DNA of 64,000 nucleotides from an uncultured Candidatus Poseidoniales archaeon (GCA_905181785.1 CAJIZC010000010.1:1-64000); one strand, 5' to 3'; positions 17,231-26,823 are shown, numbered from the stretch's first letter. Notes: generated by a model from the letters alone, not told the origin. Numbers and translations: made by a program.

Positions 17231-18897
17231 TGTTGAAAGGGCGGCTCTCACACCCCCGAAGCATGGTGAACAATGTTCCTCGCCCACCGACCCCACTGAA
17301 CGAACCCGTCCTCGGCTACCTACCTGGCAGTCCTGAACGAGCAGCTCTTCAAATTGAACTCGATCGCCAATCCGCTGAAATCATTGAAATTCCATGCATC
17401 ATCAACGGTAAGGAAGTCTTCACTGGTGATGTGGTCGAGCAAGTGATGCCTCACGATCACAGCCACGTCATTGCACGCGTTCACATGGCAACCAAGGCCA
17501 ACGTCGAGGAGGCCATCCAAGCCTCACTCGATGCACACGACATGTGGTCAAGCATGCCATGGGAAGCACGCTCTGCAATTTTCCTCAAGGCAAGTGAATT
17601 GCTCCGTGGCGAATACCGAGCCAAAATCAACGCAAGCACCATGCTCAACCAGTCGAAGACATGCCATCAAGCAGAGATTGATTCGGCTTGTGAACTGATC
17701 GACTTCTGGCGCTTCAATCCAAATTATGCTCGCCAAATCTACGAAGATTTGCAACCACCAATGTCCCCGTCAAGCATGTGGAACTCAAGCGAAGTACGAC
17801 CTTTGGAAGGATTCGTCTTTTCGGTCACCCCATTCAACTTCTCCAGCATCGCCGCTAACCTCCCATCGAGTGCAGCAATTATGGGCAACACAGGCGTATG
17901 GAAGCCAAGCCGCAACTCGTATGTTTCGAACTACCTCTTGATGCGCCTGATGATGGATGCTGGCCTGCCGGCTGGCGTCATCAACTTCGTACCAGGCAAG
18001 GCAAGCATGGTTGGCGACACGGTGCTTGCTCACCCAATGCTTGCTGGAATTCACTTTACCGGCTCCACCAACGTCTTCCGCAAGATGTGGCGAGATGTCG
18101 CAAACAACCTCGAGAACTACCGTTCCTACCCACGCGTGGTCGGAGAAACCGGTGGCAAAGACTTCATCGTCGCACACCCAGATTGCGACGAGCGAGCCCT
18201 CGTCGTGGCCATGCTCAGAGGTTCCTTTGAATTTCAAGGCCAGAAGTGCAGCGCTTCAAGCCGTGCTTACGTACCCGCCTCCGTTTGGGGACGCATCAAG
18301 GACGAGTATTGCGCTGAAGTCGGTAAAATCACCATCGGTGATCCACGAACATTCACCAACTTCATGTCCGCTGTCATCGACAAGAAATCCTTCGACAACA
18401 TTTGCGGCTACATCGACCGGGCAAAGGCAGACCCTGGCTGTGAAGTCGTGACTGGCGGAGGCTATGATGGCTCCACTGGTTACTTTGTGGAACCAACAAC
18501 CATCGTCTGCAGCGACCCGCATTATGAGTCGATGGCAGAGGAAATCTTTGGCCCAGTGCTTTCAATTCACGTGTACCCTGATGATCAATACGAATCAATC
18601 CTCAAGACCTGCGATGAAACCTCCGAATACGCATTGACTGGCTCCATCTTTGCCACCAAGCGTGAAGACGTGCTCACCGCCATGAAGACCCTGCGTTACG
18701 CGTCTGGAAACTTCTACATCAACGACAAGCCAACCGGCGCCGTTGTTGGCCAGCAACCCTTCGGCGGCGCTCGTGGCAGTGGAACCAACGATAAGGCCGG
18801 TTCGCCGCTCAATTTGCTTCGCTGGGTGTCCCCTCGTTCGATCAAGGAAACCTTTGCACCACCTCATGAATGGGGCTACGGCTTCCTAAGCGAGTGA
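17230..18897 (+). CDS. Delta-1-pyrroline-5-carboxylate dehydrogenase (ALDH4 type)
   Basis: Oxidises glutamate-gamma-semialdehyde (from proline or arginine) to glutamate with NAD+. The N-terminal NEPVLGYLPGSPER is characteristic of ALDH4A1-like enzymes. FVFSVTPFNFSSIAANLPSSAA and GVWKPS form the cofactor site, VVGETGGKDF contains the general-base Glu, and EFQGQKCSASSRAYV contains the catalytic Cys. C-terminal PFGGARGSGTNDKAGSPLNLLRW is typical. I start at the ATG coupled to msrA (TGATG at 17228-17232); an ATG at 17263 would also give a complete enzyme. No proline dehydrogenase is seen in this window. Confidence 0.93.
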   Translation: MLKGRLSHPRSMVNNVPRPPTPLNEPVLGYLPGSPERAALQIELDRQSAEIIEIPCIINGKEVFTGDVVEQVMPHDHSHVIARVHMATKANVEEAIQASLDAHDMWSSMPWEARSAIFLKASELLRGEYRAKINASTMLNQSKTCHQAEIDSACELIDFWRFNPNYARQIYEDLQPPMSPSSMWNSSEVRPLEGFVFSVTPFNFSSIAANLPSSAAIMGNTGVWKPSRNSYVSNYLLMRLMMDAGLPAGVINFVPGKASMVGDTVLAHPMLAGIHFTGSTNVFRKMWRDVANNLENYRSYPRVVGETGGKDFIVAHPDCDERALVVAMLRGSFEFQGQKCSASSRAYVPASVWGRIKDEYCAEVGKITIGDPRTFTNFMSAVIDKKSFDNICGYIDRAKADPGCEVVTGGGYDGSTGYFVEPTTIVCSDPHYESMAEEIFGPVLSIHVYPDDQYESILKTCDETSEYALTGSIFATKREDVLTAMKTLRYASGNFYINDKPTGAVVGQQPFGGARGSGTNDKAGSPLNLLRWVSPRSIKETFAPPHEWGYGFLSE

Positions 18898-18901
18898 ATG
18901 C

Positions 18902-19180
18902 TTACTTCTTCTTCTGGACGTTGTTGACGGCCTCCGTCAACACCTTTGGAGCAAACCTTTGGCTGACCAAGGAAATCAGCCACCAGCCAACGCTGAGCAC
19001 CGGCGTTACAACAAGGAAAGTCAGGCCGAGCCACATGACGATGTTTCCGTCCGTGTTGCCCCAAGCCCACATGGCCACCCAGACAAGAGCGATCAGAAAA
19101 AACAAGCGAGCGGCCTCGCTTGGCGTCGACCATCCCCTGTGATCGGTACGCGGTGCAAACAAGAATTCCATGACCGCCAT
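18902..19180 (-). CDS. Small two-helix membrane protein (92 aa)
   Basis: Predicted to have two transmembrane helices (LFFLIALVWVAMWAW and MWLGLTFLVVTPVLSVGWWLI) separated by a short polar loop, with a lysine-rich C-terminus ending QKKK. The hydrophobic pattern over nearly the whole length supports a real gene. It converges on the P5C dehydrogenase with 4 bp between. A longer overlapping frame on the same strand (to 19277) lacks such a pattern and is rejected. Function unknown. Confidence 0.65.
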   Translation of the reverse strand: MAVMEFLFAPRTDHRGWSTPSEAARLFFLIALVWVAMWAWGNTDGNIVMWLGLTFLVVTPVLSVGWWLISLVSQRFAPKVLTEAVNNVQKKK

Positions 19181-19379
19181 GGATGTGGTTTTGTGATTTC
19201 ATTGATGAAGGCATGTTTTGTCCATGGCCAACAGCCGGTGGTTTCTTGTGTGGTGGATTGGAGCCCCAACCCCGCAATGATGAATGCTTTGAGCCGACTG
19301 CTGAATTTATTTTAGTGACGACTGATGGGCGAACTGAGCGGGACCTTTCTTGGGTAAGGATTCAAAGCGAAGCCCCTCT

Positions 19380-20825
19380 ATGGTGGATTCAATGCAGAGC
19401 GTCCCCGTCATTCCGCTCTCGCCTGCACCAGCAAACCTGATCCTTGCCCACACCTCGAGGCCATGGAAAACCGTTCGCTCGATGCTTGGTTTGGTTGGAC
19501 TGCTTTTCATTCTCACCAACATTGCGCCGCTGTTTCTTGCTGGATTTTTGGACTCGGATTTTGATGGAACGCCCGGGCCTGCAAATCCATACTACGTCTT
19601 GGGTGCATCCTTGTGTTCGATTCCAATCCTTGCACTGTTGGGATTCCTGCGCCGTCCCAGATTGACTCATTTGATTCGCGCCGCCCCTCATTCGGGTGGA
19701 CATATGCTGTTTCAAATGCCAGGCAGTGCCCTTTTGCAATCACCCATACCGGTGCAGTTAGTCCATCATATCGTCCATGACTCGGCGCCGTTAGAAATGC
19801 CTTCACGCAAGGCGCTTTGGGGCTTATTTTTTGGTGGGGTATTCACCTCGAGCGTATGCCTCTTCCCCCTGTTAATTCTTGGCCTTACCCCGTTAACGCT
19901 GATCGTTTTTCTTACCATTCTCGTTCCTGCATTCCTGATTGGGTTCTCAACACCGGTCTTTGCGTGGTGGGCCACATTGACGCACTATTTCGGCTTGCAA
20001 ACTTCTCGGAGGTTAGCCGAGTGGATGCTGATCGCTGGCATGCTCTCAACGATTCCTGCAATCATGATCAATTCGAACATAGCCCCGCTGATGATCGATG
20101 CGCTTGGATTGAGCATGACCAGTGAGACATCGCTTGGTTATGGATTAATTCTGATGGTCAGCGCCCCTGTTGGCGAAGAATTGTGCAAGGCTGGAGCGGT
20201 GTATGCCCTCGCTCGTTTCATCGATTCGCCTCGACGAGGGTTTCAGATTGGTTTCACGGTGGGCCTTGGATTTGCTCTTCTTGAGAACATGAGTTACATT
20301 CTCATGACCTTTGGAGCGCTGGAAGCAAGTTCGATTACCTTTGGATTTACTTCGATCATTCGAGGCATTGGCAGCATTCCTGGCCACGGCATCTGGACAG
20401 GGATTTCGGGCTACGCTATTGGCTGCCACCTCACCCTTCGAAGACCTGCCGCACTGATGAGCATCGATGGGTCGAATCAAGGAACTTCGGAAGTCAAACA
20501 ATGGATGCTCACCGATAAAAAAACAGGCGAAGTGTTGTCCGCATCCAGCGCACCTCACCAAGCAATAGAAATTCCACGATGGTTGTGCAGTTCACCACAA
20601 CAAGGCCTCGAGTTGCCAAAAAAACCCCTCGCTGGAATCGCACTTGCCATCGCTGGTCATGCCTTTTGGAACGGAAGCTCATGGACGCTCGGGGTCCTTG
20701 GTGAAAGCATGCATTGGGCGGCATACCTTTTCTTGATGTTGGGATGGATTGTGTTCCTTATTTTTGCACTTTGGCAAATTTCACGACGTATTCTGGCCTC
20801 AGTCTTACTCGAAAGCGCGTTCTAA
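19380..20825 (+). CDS. PrsW-like intramembrane metalloprotease
   Basis: 481-residue multi-spanning protein. The C-terminal half carries the PrsW/CAAX-protease-like motifs in membrane helices: APVGEELCK (Glu266, Glu267), GLGFALLENMSY (Glu302) and SIPGHGIWTG (His336). These are the glutamates and histidine expected for metal binding. The N-terminal half has about five hydrophobic segments (38-58, 72-90, 145-190). In bacteria PrsW performs site-1 cleavage of an anti-sigma factor; the archaeal target is unknown. The ATG at 19380 is preferred; a TTG at 19350 is in frame. A TATA-like TTTATTTTA lies at 19306-19314. Confidence 0.78.
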   Translation: MVDSMQSVPVIPLSPAPANLILAHTSRPWKTVRSMLGLVGLLFILTNIAPLFLAGFLDSDFDGTPGPANPYYVLGASLCSIPILALLGFLRRPRLTHLIRAAPHSGGHMLFQMPGSALLQSPIPVQLVHHIVHDSAPLEMPSRKALWGLFFGGVFTSSVCLFPLLILGLTPLTLIVFLTILVPAFLIGFSTPVFAWWATLTHYFGLQTSRRLAEWMLIAGMLSTIPAIMINSNIAPLMIDALGLSMTSETSLGYGLILMVSAPVGEELCKAGAVYALARFIDSPRRGFQIGFTVGLGFALLENMSYILMTFGALEASSITFGFTSIIRGIGSIPGHGIWTGISGYAIGCHLTLRRPAALMSIDGSNQGTSEVKQWMLTDKKTGEVLSASSAPHQAIEIPRWLCSSPQQGLELPKKPLAGIALAIAGHAFWNGSSWTLGVLGESMHWAAYLFLMLGWIVFLIFALWQISRRILASVLLESAF

Positions 20826-20913
20826 GCCCCCCCTAAAAAAGTCCATTTTAGGCTGTGCTTTGAGGGGAAGCACCTTTGAGGGGTATGGAGCCCCACCAAG
20901 AAGAGGGAACACC

Positions 20914-21678
20914 ATGGATGTACTCACTGGCGGCCTAAACCAAGGCAACCTTGCCGTAACGGCAGCCATCATTCTTGGTTTGGTCATCGTCTCCTCTCGT
21001 GCCAAGATGCTCGATCGAGCAGGTGTTATTGCTGCGGCTATTTTGGGGTTGAGCGTAGGCGGCCTCGGTCATTGGACATGGTTGCTCATCCTCTTAGGCT
21101 TCCTTTTGTCTGCCCACAAAGCCACAAAGTGGCGCTTTGAGGAAAAACTCAGCCGAGGTATGTCGGAATCAGAAGACGGCCATCGCAGCTATGGAAATGT
21201 CATTGCCAACGGTGGTCTTCCTGGACTCGTAGCCATCTATGCATACCTCACAAACGACTGGGAAACAGGCCTTTGGATGTTCAGTGCGGCTGTCGCTGTT
21301 GCGGCATCGGACACGTTCGCCAGTGAAATTGGCTGCCTTGATGATAACGTCCGCATGATCACGACCTTCAAGAAATGCCAAGCCGGTCTGAACGGTGGTT
21401 TTTCTCCCAGCGGTCAGAAAGCGGCTTTGGCCGGTGCTGCATTGATTGGCATCTTGAGCTTCCCTGCATGGTATCTAACGACTGATTACACCGATCTCCA
21501 GACTGGTGTGACGCTCAGTTTGGCAGTGATTGCTGTTGGCTGGCTTGGCTGCCAAATGGACAGCCTGCTTGGTGCACTGCTTGAGAATCGAGGCTTCCTT
21601 ACCAAAGGCGGCGTGAATGGAATTTCAATCACCTTCGGGTTCATGTTGATGAGTTTCTTTATCGAATACCTGCTTTGA
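20914..21678 (+). CDS. DUF92 family integral membrane protein
   Basis: 254 residues, about six or seven predicted membrane helices. Diagnostic blocks are AVAVAASDTFASEIG, TFKKCQAGLNGGFSPSGQKAAL and LLENRGFLTKGGVNGIS, the conserved features of the DUF92/TIGR00297 family. Plant and cyanobacterial members (VTE6 type) phosphorylate phytyl phosphate, so an isoprenoid-phosphate kinase role is possible; archaeal members are uncharacterised. The start at 20914 has GAGGGAAC before it; the frame extends farther upstream only by overlapping the PrsW-like gene. It lies 88 bp after that gene and may share its transcript. Confidence 0.85.
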   Translation: MDVLTGGLNQGNLAVTAAIILGLVIVSSRAKMLDRAGVIAAAILGLSVGGLGHWTWLLILLGFLLSAHKATKWRFEEKLSRGMSESEDGHRSYGNVIANGGLPGLVAIYAYLTNDWETGLWMFSAAVAVAASDTFASEIGCLDDNVRMITTFKKCQAGLNGGFSPSGQKAALAGAALIGILSFPAWYLTTDYTDLQTGVTLSLAVIAVGWLGCQMDSLLGALLENRGFLTKGGVNGISITFGFMLMSFFIEYLL

Positions 21679-21742
21679 GGGCAACGAATCGTCACTCACA
21701 TCTTGCCATCGTCTTCATGAACCAATACCGATTGGTCGCGAC

Positions 21743-24058
21743 ATGCGCAAACGCTTGGCGGCCATGGCTTTGCTTGCGCTGTTGGCGTGCGTAACCCTCG
21801 GCGGCTATGCGAGTGCCGCACGGGACACCGTTTACGAACCCGGATTCATCGAATGGGAAATTGATGAAATGGAGCGGCTTTTCGTCGAAGGTTTGGACGC
21901 TGAAGAGGCGGTGCTCCAGCGAGGAAGAACCGACAACGCAGTTGGTGGCTTCTCCGTCAATGCAAACGCAGGACCCGTTCCAGTCTTCACAATCTCAAGC
22001 CCTCCCATTCTGCACCCGATCAATGCAACTGTGAACATGAGTGTGTTCTTTTCTGCTTACATCGAAACTGGCCCACTTTCTCATGAGTCCTGCACACGCC
22101 AGCCAGGCAACTTTGTAGACACCACAACAACCCTAACTTACTCTGTTGATGCAGGTGGCGTACCCGTCTATGACGCTGTTGTGACCCAAATTGTCGATAC
22201 TGCAATCTCAAACGCAGCGATGAACTTCAGCGGTGAGAGCCAAGAAGCATTCATCAGCATGCAACCCGGTGATGTGTTCACCCTCTCTCTTACCGCACAA
22301 AACAACTGCCAAAACACGGTCATTCGCGTTCAATGGGGCGCTTTTGAACAAAACAGCGGCGGCATCATCATCGAAGGCAGATTGTACGAACCTGCTGCAA
22401 GCATCAACGTTGATGATGAACGCAGGGCGCACGTCGAAGTGGAACCCCTCTTCCCTTGGGGCGGTGACGATGTAAAGTCCGTCAAGTGGGAACTCTGGGG
22501 CCCCCTTCGTGATGACGAAAAGCAGGTCAAGAGTCCCGAATACATGATGGAAGATTCGACCGGTCGCATTCGAATGGATCGACCAATGGAAGGAAATCAA
22601 ACGAATTGGGCATGGTCAGGTACCGAACAACTTCGCCTTGGTGACGCCAACCTCCAAGTGTGCATTCAAACCATATCTGGCGACTTGAACAGCGATTGTC
22701 ACGCCTTTGGCATCATCCGCTTTGAAGTTGAACCCGCAGACAAAGGCTTTGCGAATTCAGCCGTTTTTCTTACCCTCACCACGTTTGGAGCCTTGATCGG
22801 TTACATTGCGACGTTAGTTCGAACCGACAACCTCCCCCCATTACCGATTCTTGGTGCATTGCTCTTGCTGGCCATCTTTGTCATCCCAACGGCATGGGGT
22901 CAAGCCAACCTTGGTTCTGATGCGAGCATTGGAGAGAACGCCAGAGTCTATGACGGCGAACTGTATGACGAGATGATGAACCCGGTTTACATTTCGGACT
23001 ACCTCGATGGCAATAAAGCACTGATCGTGGCCGTGACTTTGCCAGGTTCTGAAAACGCCTTCCAGCAAGCCGTTGAACTCAACAAAACCCTGGACACAAA
23101 GGCAGATGAAATCGCTGTAATCCAAGTGGTTGCCGGCATGGAGGCAACTCAAGTGGACGCTCAGTCGCTCGCTGACAGGCTCAATGCCTCGTGGCCAATT
23201 TTACTCGACTCAGAAGGGTTGTTCGTAAACAGCCTTCCAACCGGTGTGGCCGATGCTGTACTGGTCGTTGACCCGAGCATGCGGGTCACGCATGCAGAAG
23301 GCCCCTATGCCCCACGTGAACACCTCGACAACGCCATAGACAGCGTTTCCCTTGGTGGTGGCCAATCGTTCACACAGTACTTCGGTTTGTTGTTTGGCCC
23401 GGGATTATTCTTGCTCTTCATGGCCCTGCCCCGCGCTGGATGGGTCGAACCTGAAACGCCTCTCCCGCCAGGAACACTCTGGGCCTCGATTGCAGTCGCT
23501 GGTGGCGTTGGCGTCCTATTGGTCAACCTCCCTGCTCTTTTGGCAACCTTAGCACCGATCAACAGCAACCTCTTGTTCTGGGTCGATATTGCAATGTTGG
23601 CTTGGATGATCCAAATGTGCGTGGTAACCGCCCGAAAAGGCGCTCCAATCGAATCCCAAATCATCGGAAAGCTTCTCCACAAATCCTGCCCTAAGGCCTT
23701 CCGTGAGTGGCGGGAGGTCGAAGACATGCAGCGCGATGTCCTGCTTGGCGTCTGGCTTGGCTGGTTTGGCTGGCTTACGTTCCCCGCCTTGTTCCCACAA
23801 GGCGTTGCAGCCTCAATGATGAGCGGGATCGTCGGCGTTGGTTTCGGAGCGTTTTACTTGGTTTGGTTGGCGCTCTTTGCTGGCGTTGTCGTGCTGTTTA
23901 TTCGATTCATCGCTTCTTGGGGCGGATCTATCTCTCGGCTGTTCGGGGAATTTGGTGCCGAAGTGTTTGCTCAATTCATCGGATGGTGCCTCTTGCCAAT
24001 CGCGGTTTGGGTCACCATTGACGCGGTTATGACGGCGAGTGATCTCGGTTTATTCTGA
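21743..24058 (+). CDS. Exported/membrane protein with Cys-free thioredoxin-like domain
   Basis: 771 residues. A signal peptide (RKRLAAMALLALLACVTLGGYASA) is followed by an exterior region to about residue 335. Two TM helices come next (SAVFLTLTTFGALIGYIATLV and LPILGALLLLAIFVIPTAW). A roughly 140-residue exterior domain has the layout of a TlpA/peroxiredoxin-like fold: GENARVYDGELYDE, ALIVAVTLPGSENAF, WPILLDSEGLF, ADAVLVVDPSMRV. The position where CxxC would lie reads TLPGSENAF, with no cysteine. The C-terminus has about five more TM helices. Function unknown; a redox-inactive binding domain on a membrane scaffold is inferred. Confidence 0.75.
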   Translation: MRKRLAAMALLALLACVTLGGYASAARDTVYEPGFIEWEIDEMERLFVEGLDAEEAVLQRGRTDNAVGGFSVNANAGPVPVFTISSPPILHPINATVNMSVFFSAYIETGPLSHESCTRQPGNFVDTTTTLTYSVDAGGVPVYDAVVTQIVDTAISNAAMNFSGESQEAFISMQPGDVFTLSLTAQNNCQNTVIRVQWGAFEQNSGGIIIEGRLYEPAASINVDDERRAHVEVEPLFPWGGDDVKSVKWELWGPLRDDEKQVKSPEYMMEDSTGRIRMDRPMEGNQTNWAWSGTEQLRLGDANLQVCIQTISGDLNSDCHAFGIIRFEVEPADKGFANSAVFLTLTTFGALIGYIATLVRTDNLPPLPILGALLLLAIFVIPTAWGQANLGSDASIGENARVYDGELYDEMMNPVYISDYLDGNKALIVAVTLPGSENAFQQAVELNKTLDTKADEIAVIQVVAGMEATQVDAQSLADRLNASWPILLDSEGLFVNSLPTGVADAVLVVDPSMRVTHAEGPYAPREHLDNAIDSVSLGGGQSFTQYFGLLFGPGLFLLFMALPRAGWVEPETPLPPGTLWASIAVAGGVGVLLVNLPALLATLAPINSNLLFWVDIAMLAWMIQMCVVTARKGAPIESQIIGKLLHKSCPKAFREWREVEDMQRDVLLGVWLGWFGWLTFPALFPQGVAASMMSGIVGVGFGAFYLVWLALFAGVVVLFIRFIASWGGSISRLFGEFGAEVFAQFIGWCLLPIAVWVTIDAVMTASDLGLF

Positions 24059-24079
24059 CCATAGGCTTGACAACCCTAG

Positions 24080-24973
24080 ATGCGGCTCATACCAGATATG
24101 AGCCAGTACAGCCCCAGTTGGAGCAGAACCCAGCGTGACCTGTTTTTCAAATGCCCAACAGCCTGGGCGCTGAGGTACGCAAGAATTGGAACGAGCGGTT
24201 CAGGGCCTCGCTTCGAGCAAATCACCGCTTGGAACATGATGCTTCGTGCCCTAAAAGCAACCATTATCGAACAACTTGACGCCTTGCGTTCCGGCATTGA
24301 GTGGACGGCTTCGGTAGCTGAAATCGCTTTGCGCGCCAACCTCAAGGACCTCATTCGGCAAAACAATGAGCGGATCGGACCAGCGAAGCTAGACGCATTG
24401 TTGCAATTTGCAACCCATCGGATGAAACTTCTGTGGAGAACTGATGTGTTCCTTCACCTCTCGGAACGCACTGGTGTGCATTGGTCGGTTCTCGACCGCA
24501 CGGAATCTGAGCATGTCGACGGCTTCGATTTATTCGCCTCACCAGACCTTGTTGTGCGGAAGCAATCTCAATGGCATTTGATTCGGTTGGACATGCAAGC
24601 ACGAAGGATGTCGGCGGAAGAACAGTTGGAAGCCCTGGTCATGGTGCTCTGGTCCTTGAAACGAAGTGGATTGCCAAGCACGGTAGAACAGTTTGAGGTT
24701 CAAACGATTGGATGGCGGAAAGGTGCCTGGGTGGTTCATCGGCTTCGAGTAAAAGAATCAGAAGTTTTGACCGCCTATGAAATGATTCGCAAGGACATAA
24801 CGGCAATGAAAGCATGCGCTGAAGTCGCCCGCTATTCAATCGAAAGCATACCACTTGCAGCAAACGAGACCTCTTGCCAACAATGCTCCTTCAAGAGAAG
24901 ATGCCTTGGCGATTTGAGCCTAGGGCAAAAGAAGCGGTTGCGTGTTAAGCGCCTCGACAAAAACCTTCAGTGA
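24080..24973 (+). CDS. Degenerate PD-(D/E)XK (Cas4/RecB-like) Fe-S protein
   Basis: 297 residues with the architecture of a Cas4-like nuclease: one N-terminal cysteine (FFKCPTAW, Cys25) and three C-terminal cysteines (SCQQCSFKRRC: Cys266, Cys269, Cys275), which in the family bind a 4Fe-4S cluster. The first acidic residue is present (ASPDLVV, Asp156), but the (D/E)XK position reads LDMQ (Asp171, Gln173), so the catalytic lysine is replaced. It may bind DNA without cutting. Two paralogues at 55541-59197 keep the lysine. ATG 24098 is an alternative start. Converges with tpiA, overlapping 7 bp. Confidence 0.75.
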   Translation: MRLIPDMSQYSPSWSRTQRDLFFKCPTAWALRYARIGTSGSGPRFEQITAWNMMLRALKATIIEQLDALRSGIEWTASVAEIALRANLKDLIRQNNERIGPAKLDALLQFATHRMKLLWRTDVFLHLSERTGVHWSVLDRTESEHVDGFDLFASPDLVVRKQSQWHLIRLDMQARRMSAEEQLEALVMVLWSLKRSGLPSTVEQFEVQTIGWRKGAWVVHRLRVKESEVLTAYEMIRKDITAMKACAEVARYSIESIPLAANETSCQQCSFKRRCLGDLSLGQKKRLRVKRLDKNLQ

Positions 24974-25635
24974 AGTTTGGAAACAAGGTCGGCCAGAACA
25001 AAGGCCACATCTGCTGCTTTGGTGACACCGCTGGCCAAAAGAACACCTTCTGCTCCAAGGCTGATCGCTGTCGCAACGTCTTCGCCGCTCTTGACGCCCG
25101 CTCCGCAAAGAACGCGCACATTGGGGTTGGTGGCTTTTACGACCGCAACCGTATCGCTTACAATTGAAGGGTCTGCTGTGGTGACGGAGGTATCACCACC
25201 GATGAGTTCAGGCGGTTCAACTGCGATGAACGTCGGGCCCATTGCCGCAAGGTTTCTTGCCTCATCGAGGTCAGCAGCGCACCCGCATGTTGGGAACCCT
25301 TCAGGAAGTTGAGCCAGCAACTCGGCCACATGATTCATCTCAACCTTGTGTTCTGCATGGTTGATGATGGTGCCTTGAGCGCCTCGGTGAATCGCAGTTT
25401 GTGGTTCGAGCCATCCGGTGAAGCTTCCTTGACCCACGGGATCGAGGTGCTGAGACCATACCTCAAGCGTTGGTGCTGCTGCTCGCACGGCTTGTAGGTC
25501 AAAGGCGGAAACCACAGCAACCATTCTCGCTGGCCCGTCGCTGTGCTTTTCCATGGCTTGGGCCAATGCTTCTGCCGATGAGCCACTGGCGCTCGCGTAG
25601 GTCTTGAAATTGACAACAATCAGCGGTTTGGTCAT
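24967..25635 (-). CDS. tpiA: Triosephosphate isomerase, archaeal type
   Basis: Interconverts glyceraldehyde-3-phosphate and dihydroxyacetone phosphate. The 222-residue length is that of the short archaeal enzyme. Catalytic residues are visible: Asn/Lys in VVNFKTY, His in INHAEHK and Glu in IAVEPPELIGG; GAGVKSGEDV and GVLLASGV form the phosphate site. I start at MTKPLIVVNF (25635), not at the in-frame ATG 24 bp upstream, because archaeal homologues begin close to the NFKTY strand. It is 54 bp downstream of the nucleotidyltransferase on the same strand. Confidence 0.95.
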   Translation of the reverse strand: MTKPLIVVNFKTYASASGSSAEALAQAMEKHSDGPARMVAVVSAFDLQAVRAAAPTLEVWSQHLDPVGQGSFTGWLEPQTAIHRGAQGTIINHAEHKVEMNHVAELLAQLPEGFPTCGCAADLDEARNLAAMGPTFIAVEPPELIGGDTSVTTADPSIVSDTVAVVKATNPNVRVLCGAGVKSGEDVATAISLGAEGVLLASGVTKAADVAFVLADLVSKLH

Positions 25636-25689
25636 GCTTCGCCCAGCGAAGAACACCATTTGACATCTTCCGTTGGAGAAGGGCTGCGG

Positions 25690-26685
25690 CTACTCTTTCG
25701 GCCACTGGCCACCGTTTTGGCTGGTCCCATCTGGTATGATGCTTCCATGGTCGACAACCACGCCGTCAAGATTGACACCAGACCCAATGCTTGCACCGCG
25801 TCCAACAAGGCAATTTTTGAGATGCGTTTGAGGGCCAACATTGACCCCTTGAAGCAAGGTTGAACGCTCGATACGACTGCCTTCGAGGTGAACATCTGCC
25901 TCGATCATGCAGCCTTGGATGGTGTTCTCACCAAAATCCGTTTGCTCAGCGAACCAGGTGCCATCAACGACTTTTCCGCTGCTAAACCGTTGTTCGGAAA
26001 TGCACCTTTCAACGCCATCCATCCATGCGCTTGGTGTCCCAGCGTCGATAAAGTAACCCTCGAATTCTTGACCATTGAGAAGTTTTTCTTCGGCCAACTT
26101 AGGAAATACATCTCGTTCTATAGAATGTCGCGTCTTGGGCATCCAGTCGAACACGTCGTCTTCAAAGATATATGAGCCAGCGTTGATGAGGTTGGAAAAG
26201 ACCTCCTCTGGTTTTGGTTTTTCCATAAACCGGTTGATGCGGTTGTTTTCATCGACGCCGACGATGCCAAACCGGGTTGGATCTTCCACTTCCCACAGAG
26301 CAAGGCTTCCAACACCACCGTTCGTTCGGTGAAGTTCAAGCAATGGTTCGATGTTCAGTGAAGACACGATGTCGCCGTTGAAACAGGCAAAGGTCCCACT
26401 GACCACATCGCGGCAGTTGCCCAATGCACCACCGGTGCCCAGCGGTTCATCTTCTGGGACAATTCGGACATCAAAGTCAACTTCTTTTTCTCGGAAGTAG
26501 GTTTCAATCAGGTCAACCTTGTAGCCGCCTGCGACAATGATTTCGTCAATCATATCGGTGGGAACTGATTCGACAACCCGCTCCAACAAGGTCATGTCAA
26601 GCATGGGCAAAAGCGGTTTGGGGATGCTGTTGGTCCATGGACGGAGCCTCGAACCAATGCCGCCAGCCAAAACAACCACTTGCAT
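25690..26685 (-). CDS. Sugar-phosphate nucleotidyltransferase (mannose-1-P guanylyltransferase-like)
   Basis: 331 residues. The N-terminal Rossmann-type domain has the signature [25 protein letters not shown], then [21 protein letters not shown] and FMEKPKPEE, all part of the nucleotidyltransferase active site. The C-terminal part (from about 245) looks like a left-handed beta-helix: isoleucine/valine-spaced turns such as [20 protein letters not shown]. It should make an NDP-sugar for cell-surface glycosylation; the base and sugar cannot be told from sequence. Start at MQVVVLAGG, since this motif lies at the extreme N-terminus in the family. Confidence 0.9.
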   Translation of the reverse strand: MQVVVLAGGIGSRLRPWTNSIPKPLLPMLDMTLLERVVESVPTDMIDEIIVAGGYKVDLIETYFREKEVDFDVRIVPEDEPLGTGGALGNCRDVVSGTFACFNGDIVSSLNIEPLLELHRTNGGVGSLALWEVEDPTRFGIVGVDENNRINRFMEKPKPEEVFSNLINAGSYIFEDDVFDWMPKTRHSIERDVFPKLAEEKLLNGQEFEGYFIDAGTPSAWMDGVERCISEQRFSSGKVVDGTWFAEQTDFGENTIQGCMIEADVHLEGSRIERSTLLQGVNVGPQTHLKNCLVGRGASIGSGVNLDGVVVDHGSIIPDGTSQNGGQWPKE

Positions 26686-26766
26686 GAAGGCCTCCAAACC
26701 AATCGAACCTATGAACAAACCTCACAAAGCAATTGCTTGAACCACCAAGCAGGACCTCAACCACCT

Positions 26767-26784
26767 AAGGAGGCGAGCAAAGTG
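26767..26784 (+). promoter_or_regulatory. Strong Shine-Dalgarno before alternative GTG start of sucC
   Basis: AAGGAGG about 8 bases before an in-frame GTG (26782) is the best ribosome-binding site in this leader. The usual family start, ATG 26824, has a weaker GGAGAG. The extra N-terminal residues ([14 protein letters not shown]) are not a feature of SucC proteins I know, so either initiation is dual or the upstream site marks a short extension. Confidence 0.4.
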
Positions 26785-26823
26785 TTCAAAGACGGGCGTT
26801 CTGTGGATGGTTTGGAGAGACCC

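Noticed and set aside
18876-19277. 133-residue minus-strand frame around the small membrane protein
   Set aside because: Different frame from 18902-19180 and without the membrane pattern; the two cannot both be real over this length.
20749-20913. Upstream extension of the DUF92 gene
   Set aside because: It overlaps the PrsW-like gene, and the DUF92 family begins near the first helix after 20914.
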